This document shows positions 58,050 to 64,000 of a stretch of 64,000 bases of DNA, piece by piece. The position numbers and the translations under genes are program-made. Where the stretch lies: contig NC_135365.1 in the NCBI RefSeq assembly GCF_051622035.1, forward strand, positions 29,078,001 to 29,142,000, in the 5' to 3' direction. Source of the stretch: Arctopsyche grandis (taxonomy: Eukaryota; Arthropoda; Insecta; Trichoptera; Hydropsychidae). Under the pieces are notes generated by a model, which had not been told where the DNA came from, searched no databases, and worked only from the letters and a program-made list of their open reading frames with translations. Each line of letters opens with the position of its first letter. The stretch's first letter is position 1.

Positions 58050-59204
58050 TGCTTAGCCGAATTATCCAGCGTTGCTCAGGCGGTTGTTGAAAAATTAAAA
58101 TTAAAATAACAACTTATTTTCATAAAATCTTGCGACCTAATGTAAGATTGAAGTATTATTATGTGACAAAAAAAAAATATTTTTATTTCTTTTGTCAAGC
58201 TTTGCAAGGGATGGTTTCCTATATCTGCGTATGTGTGTTTATCATTAAATATGGGCTGCCAGGAAGCAAAAAGTGAACAAGTGCCAAAAAGCCTGACAAT
58301 CGCTGGTCTAAGTTGTTTTTTTAAGAACATAAATAAAATTGTAAACACAAAATGACATTATATATATGCCATTAAGTAAACTAACAATTCCCCAAATAAG
58401 CAGAAACACTCCATGTCTCTCATCGATCCAATTCAGAGCTGCTCGAATATCATGTGTACGTAATTCAATTAATATTTAACCCTTTCACGGCCAATCTGAT
58501 TAGTATCCGAAATGTATTAAATACATATAATACATATGTTCGAGCTCGCTTATCGAAAGTAGTGCTCTTTGGAACAGCTCGTTAAAACCGAGACGATTCA
58601 GCGAAAGCTGAACATGCTAACGATTTTCCAGTGATGGTCAAACTGCTGTCGGGGGAATTTAACAAGCTCGTCCTCGTTTGTAAAACAATAATAGCCCATC
58701 TACAATATCCTTAAAATGTTCGCTAAAGTGTATTTAAATTTAACCATAGCTATTATATTATATTATAATGTGTACACCGGTTGAACGTTATCGTCGAAAC
58801 ACTTAAATCATTTACCGCTCGAATTAGTACGTTTAGATAGAAAATCAATATCGAGATAGAAAACCAATCCTTATAAATGTAAATTATTATACAACTAACT
58901 TAATAAATGCATAATAACACGGAAAGATATGCGTCAAAAAATATATATTTTTACTTTGAAACTTTCATTTTTTGTTAATTTAATTTAATTTAATATAATT
59001 TTCGTAAGTATTTTAAACCAATAAAAAATCACAATCAAAAGAAAAAACATCTTACTATTGATTCCAATACTCACTTTGATGACAACAATACTCTATTTTG
59101 AGATAAAAATCGCAGAAACCAAAAAAACCTGTAAAAATTGCGCATTTTTTTAAACGCTCATGTCTCACGAAAGCAAACCAACAAAAATAATTATCATATT
59201 AAAA
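58050..59204. other. Unique region
   Basis: TTCAGC-GAAA-GCTGAA (58597-58612) is a small hairpin with a GNRA tetraloop in a GC-richer stretch. No gene recognised. Confidence 0.4.
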
Positions 59205-59290
59205 AAAACGTTCTTCAAGATTTTCACATTTTTAGATACAGCGAGGAAACTCCCTGTAACTAAAAACGTGAAAATCTTGAAGAATGTTTT
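59205..59290. ncRNA. Pre-miRNA-like hairpin (candidate)
   Basis: The arms at 59205-59241 and 59254-59290 pair over 37 positions with one G-T pair, one A-C mismatch and one A-A mismatch, leaving a 12-nt loop (CGAGGAAACTCC). Stem length, near-perfect pairing and small loop fit an insect microRNA precursor. An origin as a small foldback element is equally possible, because a hAT-type element lies 44 bp to the right. Expression is unknown. Confidence 0.4.
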
Positions 59291-59333
59291 CGATTCAAAT
59301 TTTTATTCTATATGTTTACTAAATGGTTGTTAC

Positions 59334-59764
59334 TAGAGTTTCCAATTATTCGACTTCATCAACTATTCGAATATCGAATATTAAAATATTCGAATATTTC
59401 CAATATATTCGAATAGTTTTAAACAATAGAAAACAGTGTGAAATATTAATTCAAAATAATTAAAATGAGTGAGGTCCACATGCAAATAAACACTGCAATA
59501 AATTATCTTTCGGAAAATATAGAAGTTAAATTTCTAAGGCGAGGAATTCCAATGTCAAGTTCCACGAATCCATTGCACTGAGGCGATAAAATGACTCCGA
59601 GTCGACGACTAATACGTTTTTTACACAATAAACTGTTGCGCTACACATTTCGAATTGAATTAAAAAAATTTCACGAATATTATTCGAATAATTGCTAAAA
59701 TATTCGAATAACGAATAGTTCAAAATAGGCCGAATATATTCGAATATTCGGATTGGAAACTCTA
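59334..59764. mobile_element. Non-autonomous hAT-type element (431 bp)
   Basis: Terminal inverted repeats TAGAGTTTCCAAT / ATTGGAAACTCTA. Flanking octamers GTTGTTAC (59326-59333) and GTTATTAT (59765-59772) match at six of eight bases, as for an old hAT target duplication. The subterminal regions are dense in ATTCGAATA palindromes. A minus-strand frame at 59526-59723 is too decayed to be called transposase. Confidence 0.75.
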
Positions 59765-59772
59765 GTTATTAT

Positions 59773-61199
59773 GTTTTATATGCCAATTTTATTTTGAAAA
59801 CCAGCCGAATGATTTCGATGAAATTACTTTTACCACCGTTTTCCGGTTTAAAAAATCTATTGAAACAGATATCAAATAAAAAAAAAACCCCTTATAAGGT
59901 TAAATTGCCAAATTATACATTCTATCAACTCGTGCGCCATTGCTTAGGTCAGGGTTTCTCAACATTTTTCTTCGACTGAAAACTTTAAGTCCAAAAATGC
60001 ATTTCACACAATACCTTAGTCATTTCATACACACAGTTTCATTCGCATATTAATTTTGATCATTTTTAGTGTTTTTAATTATTTTAATTATTTAATTTCG
60101 TGGAACACGGTTTGAAAATGTCAAAGAAAAGCTTCAACGTATGTATGTACAACCTGCCAGTCAAGTAACAGAATTAAATAAGGCTTAAAAATTAATAATT
60201 TCATCATTTTAATACAACTTTAACAAAAAAGATTTACAAAGCTGTAAATAATGAATTAATTAAGACGTTGAAAATAAATGAAAGCAAATGAAGTAATGGG
60301 AATTAATTGATATAATACAACATCGGGCAAAAATAAAATTACTTATCTACAGTATGTACATATGTATGTAGGTATTATTATAATTAACGATTTGTATAGA
60401 AGGCTTAAAGGACAAAGAGAAAATAATTCAATATAGAAATCTGCAGGAAAGTTCTGATATTTTTTTCCATTTAATGTGATCATAAAGAATATATTTCCCA
60501 AGAAAATGTATTGTTATATAAAATAGAATTATATTGACTCGATTTGATTGTTATTTAAGCGAATTTATTACGTTTATTCTACCTAGTATACATGTGAGTA
60601 TACGTACGCACAATAATTGTAACTTTTCCATCAATTGTGCTCATTTTTACTTAAATAAAATGTATCTTGTAGTTTAAATCGAGTTTCGTCCGAAATTTTA
60701 TTATTAGATACAATACTACATCGCCAAAGTTGTAATGCAATTTCTTCATTCGCATTCAAACATAATATATGTTTATATATATATACGTATTTATATACAT
60801 ATATGTTTGTATGATATAAACTAAACTTGTTATTACATTACACATTTTAGTGACTATACATATCTTTCAGCGAAGACAAATATTTTCTGTTTTAAAATTT
60901 TTCATTTGATTGATTTATAAATGATGAGTATAAATACCAATTTTAACTGTTTATAAGGAACAATATTAGTTTTTGATTTTGATGTATTTATTTTTCACGT
61001 TTCACTCCATTCTTTCACATTTACAGTTACTATCAGGCACTATTAATTAATCAGTAAATTAAAAGAAACTGGTCAATCAGATGAGGAGACTTATATTTTA
61101 CAAAACTTCTATTAATAGTTTTGCAATTTTTGCAAAATCAAATAAACGCCTCATCATTTCGAAGTTGCCTTCAGGCGAAGTTTCACTTCAAAAGTACTT
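59773..61199. other. AT-rich unique region
   Basis: No gene or repeat recognised. Confidence 0.45.
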
Positions 61200-61830
61200 A
61201 AAAAAAATTCAGATGTAACCATGTATCTTTATCTATGTATTTGAGGATTGAAAGAAGGTTATAAATCAAAATTCGATAATTAAAGATACATACAAGTTCA
61301 CACATACCGGCTATGAGAGCATTTTCGATGCAAATTGAGCTCAAATGTTGGGAAATTTACACACGACAAAAGTTCTACTTCCAGTTGTCGGATTTTGTTC
61401 GAAATTTTTTTATTACCTTAAATCACTATAATTGATATACACATAAAATATCAATTAGGTAAAAATAATTTGAAAGTTCAAAATAAAATAATGAAATATT
61501 GTTTTAAAAAATAATACTACTTCCGGTTTACGAATTCTGACCAAAACTTTATCAACGCTAAGTTAGTACTTGAAAAATACAAATATAAATTTTCAGCTTG
61601 ATCGTGAAATAATCGTGGTCACAACATTTTTGACCTTTCTAAGAGGAAAAAATCCCACTTCCGGTTTATTACATTTAGTGATATTTTTTTTATTTTCATC
61701 ACATTGATACAAGAATTATACTTAATTTTTTTCGTGAAGATCACACATGTTTAAGGGGTCGAAAAAAATAGTGGAAGAAAAATCGAACAAGAGTAAACGG
61801 CCACTTATGCTTACCAAATGATCAATGATA
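61200..61830 (+). repeat. Interspersed repeat family G, copy 3
   Basis: Shares CACACATACCGGCTATGAGA, CCCACTTCCGGTTTATT and GTGGAAGAAAAATCGAACAA with the copies at 35638 and 50660. Lacks the CA-rich end. Confidence 0.78.
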
Positions 61831-61949
61831 ATATCCTTTCTAATATACAAAAACAAGAGTTCTTCGAGAACCAAATAAACGTTTATCTCGATTAACTTTT
61901 TGGCCCTATTAACCGGAATATGTATCGTATAATATGTGCACATTCTTCA

Positions 61950-61990
61950 TACGTATGTATGTATGTATGTATGTATGTATATGTATATGG
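61950..61990. repeat. (TATG)n microsatellite
   Basis: CGTATGTATGTATGTATGTA run of about 40 bp. Confidence 0.9.
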
Positions 61991-62092
61991 AAATATTTCA
62001 ATGACATCACGTATGAGATTCACTCGTGTAATATGAATTTTCGGACACGTGCTACATTGACGATGGAGATTAGAGTATTTTTTTTTTAAGGC

Positions 62093-62098
62093 TTTATT
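62093..62098 (-). terminator. Poly(A) signal of the terminal exon
   Basis: AATAAA on the minus strand, 179 bases after the stop codon at 62277, followed by an A/T-rich stretch around 62075-62088 where cleavage could occur. Confidence 0.6.
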
Positions 62099-62276
62099 AT
62101 ATTAAATTATACATAATATTATATAGTACGGCAAAAATCGGTATGAGGGTGCATTCCACAGCACACGACAGACGATCCATCACGCACAGGGAGCGTGTAC
62201 ATGACAAATAAATTCACAAAATGGAACTACATATAGTAGCGTCTGGACTCGACAATACAATTATTATTAATTACAA

Positions 62277-62465
62277 TCATTTGTCATCGTATACTTGTCG
62301 GCACGTGTAGCTGTCGACTGGAGTTGGCAGTCTACAACCCCAAGGATCGCGACATATACAACAATCGAGACTCAATGTGATTAAAACGAACGCAAATCCA
62401 ATTACTGCATATATTATAATGGTGTAATAAATTGTGTTGTTTCTTTTGGTACTGCAATCGTCAAG
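62277..62465 (-). CDS. Terminal exon of a small single-pass membrane protein (host gene)
   Basis: Translated on the minus strand from the splice acceptor (AAAAACAG/CTTGACG, exon base 62465) to TGA at 62277-62279: exactly 63 codons in phase 0. There is a short polar start (LDDCSTKRNN), one hydrophobic segment of about 22 residues (residues 12-33, IYYTIIIYAVIGFAFVLITL), and a Cys-rich tail with the CCICRDPWGC motif (35-44) and a C-terminal VYDDK. The codons, the membrane-segment-plus-cysteine layout, the stop and the nearby poly(A) signal agree. The tail cysteines next to the membrane could be palmitoylated (inference). I do not recognise the family. Upstream exons must lie to the right, in or beyond the window. 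There is no ATG, so a simple ORF search would miss it. Confidence 0.6.
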   Translation of the reverse strand, partial: LDDCSTKRNNTIYYTIIIYAVIGFAFVLITLSLDCCICRDPWGCRLPTPVDSYTCRQVYDDK

Positions 62466-62954
62466 CTGTTTTTAATCAATAAATTTGACCAATAAAGCCC
62501 TTAATATGAGGCCATCCCCCAACTAAAGATGGAAAGACGGCTTTGCACCAGATTGACCTCACCCCAGGGCCGGCTCAAAGGTGCAGCAGACTAAGCACGT
62601 GCCTAGGAGCGCCATAGACAAAGGGCGCTGCGAGGCGCCCCCATTTTTTTCTTTTTTTGATTATTAAATTGAAAAAATAAAAAAAATAGTTTGGCTTTAT
62701 TTGAACTTATAAAACATTTTATATTCAAAATAATTTTTCTACTCGAAGTAACAATACTGATTGTATAATATAATTTACGAGGAACGCAGGAAGTTGACTG
62801 TCAAATATCAACGACTCACTAATAAAACTTGTAGAACAACAAACTGTAATTTGGAATTGTATTTTATATTAAACTAGTGATTTCAACGGGTGGTTTCGGA
62901 ATTGATACACGAATTAAAATAAAGTTATATGTTATATCTATATACATATATAAA

Positions 62955-63300
62955 ATTGAATGTCTGTTTGTCTGTCTGTCTGTCTGTCTCTTATAGGCTC
63001 CTAAACCACTCAAACGATTACGATGGAACTTTCAGGATTTGTTGTATGCATGTCCGGGAAGATTACTGTGAAAAAACTTTTAATAATAATATTCGTAATT
63101 ACGATTTTACCGACGCGAAAGTATGAAGCGCCAATTTGTAGTCAAGGAAATGTGTTTGTTGGTAACCACTTTAACAGGTTGGTTTATGACGACACGGCGT
63201 TGAAGAGACGTTACTCCACGACGTTGGGCTCCAACCATCACTTAAAACGGGAACGGGAATGGGAACGGAAATTGCATGTCTTATTCTAGCATTGCAACGC
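62955..63300 (+). repeat. Interspersed repeat with (CTGT)n start
   Basis: AAATTGAATGTCTG, a (TCTG)n run, then TCTTATAGGCTCCTAAACCA and GATGGAACTTTCAGGATTTG. This TGTCTGTC...GGCTCCTAAAC...AACTTTCAGG order is common at one end of insect and arthropod interspersed repeats (general knowledge). The open frames across it are not host genes. Confidence 0.5.
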
Positions 63301-63329
63301 ATGCCAGGTTCAGATAGTTATATATAAAT

Positions 63330-63455
63330 ATAATGCACGCGCGCGCACGTAATATCAATCATAATAAAAAGTGCGCGCATTAAACGCTCACCAATCCAAC
63401 CCGTTCGAAATGATGAAATAATGTGTGTGTGTGTGTGTCATACCCCCCCCCCTCC
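63330..63455. repeat. CG/GT-rich simple repeats
   Basis: GCACGCGCGCGCACGT at 63334-63349 (alternating purine-pyrimidine), (GT)n at 63421-63438 and a C9 run at 63445. Confidence 0.85.
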
Positions 63456-64000
63456 ACTTCCCCGCCACCACGCTTCCACGCGTCTCCTCTTTCACTTGAC
63501 TCTGATTGGCTGTGTGTCCACGGTCTGGCACATACCCAAATACGTACACACATCGCGTCCATTTTTATATATATTATACCGCCAAAACATATGTATGTGT
63601 TTATACATATATATCTGGGTTGGATTTGCTTCACGAAATTAAATATCTTAACCAATCATATTTGAAAGAAGAAATGTCACTCTATAAAATTCTGCAATTC
63701 ATTGTTTAATATAAATTAATGTCTTCATTACCGAAATTATTCATAGTTATCCATATTTTATTTTATTTTTTTCATTTTTATAGATAAAACTTTATTATAG
63801 ATATACTATATTATAAAACATTTTTATAGATATATTTTGAATACAAATTTTAAATTATTTTTTTGTTTTTGTTTCAATATATTTTTCTTCAAAATAAACT
63901 TTCAAGAAATTTCATAAAATTTATTGCTTAAAAATTAAAGGAGGGAGGGGGGCGCTGCAACCAATCTGCCTGAAGGTCTGACCGCACTATGCGTCTGCGA

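Larger units (their letters stand above)
62565..64000. mobile_element. Possible hAT-type element end, extends past window
   Basis: CAGGGCCGGCTCAAAGGTGC at 62565 resembles hAT terminal repeats, followed by a GC-rich GGGCGCTGCGAGGCGCCCCC stretch. A reverse-oriented GGGGGGCGCTGCAACC lies at about 63948-63963. The right terminus and target duplication are not in view, so the extent is a guess. It would sit in the intron upstream of the 62277 exon. Confidence 0.3.

Noticed and set aside
59526..59723. 65-codon frame inside the hAT-type element as transposase remnant
   Set aside because: None of the hAT C-terminal motifs could be lined up with confidence in any frame.

Overview
The window looks like AT-rich, repeat-dense insect nuclear DNA. 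The main pointers are a BEL/Pao retrotransposon, tRNA-derived SINEs, tails of CR1/Jockey-superfamily-like LINEs, TIR-bearing DNA elements and very many short TA, CATA and TATG runs. The order cannot be fixed from the sequence, and nothing bacterial or organellar is visible. Only one stretch reads convincingly as a host gene: a terminal coding exon on the minus strand at 62277-62465, with its poly(A) signal at 62093-62098.

Region 1-12.6 kb. Degraded SINE copies surround a complete BEL/Pao element (2744-10763, minus strand). It has two identical 231-bp LTRs, a 5-bp target duplication (AGCAA), one uninterrupted 1753-codon gag-pol frame and a leader carrying a 126/129-bp tandem repeat with long G runs. 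It appears to be a very recent insertion. A 444-bp orphan LTR of a different family follows at 12157-12600.

Region 12.6-30 kb. Mostly unique AT-rich DNA, with a weak candidate 5' exon (13540-13738), a repeat carrying a minisatellite (15.8-16.2 kb), a 253-bp (TA)n tract, two LINE 3' ends with decayed reverse-transcriptase frames (17.6-18.7 and 26.0-26.85 kb), several SINEs, a GC-rich cluster of hairpins (21246-21398), a TIR element (23575-24012) and a second orphan LTR (29608-29981).

Region 30-52 kb. More LINE tails, three unnamed interspersed families (called E, F and G here), a TIR/foldback element enclosing a decayed RTE-like LINE C-terminus (36908-37767), a SINE split by the third orphan LTR (41501-42205), and a foldback at 43545-43705.

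Region 52-64 kb. SINE fragments (one an inverted pair, one with an 18-bp palindrome in its tRNA head), another copy of the minisatellite-carrying family, a pre-miRNA-like hairpin (59205-59290) beside a small hAT-type element with an imperfect 8-bp target duplication (59334-59764), the host terminal exon, and a possible hAT-type end in its upstream intron.

The most unusual signal is at the 3' ends of the retroelements. SINEs and LINEs carry the same roughly 41-nt stem-loop, with a conserved loop but stems that differ by compensating base changes. That suggests an RNA structure kept under selection for recognition by a reverse transcriptase.
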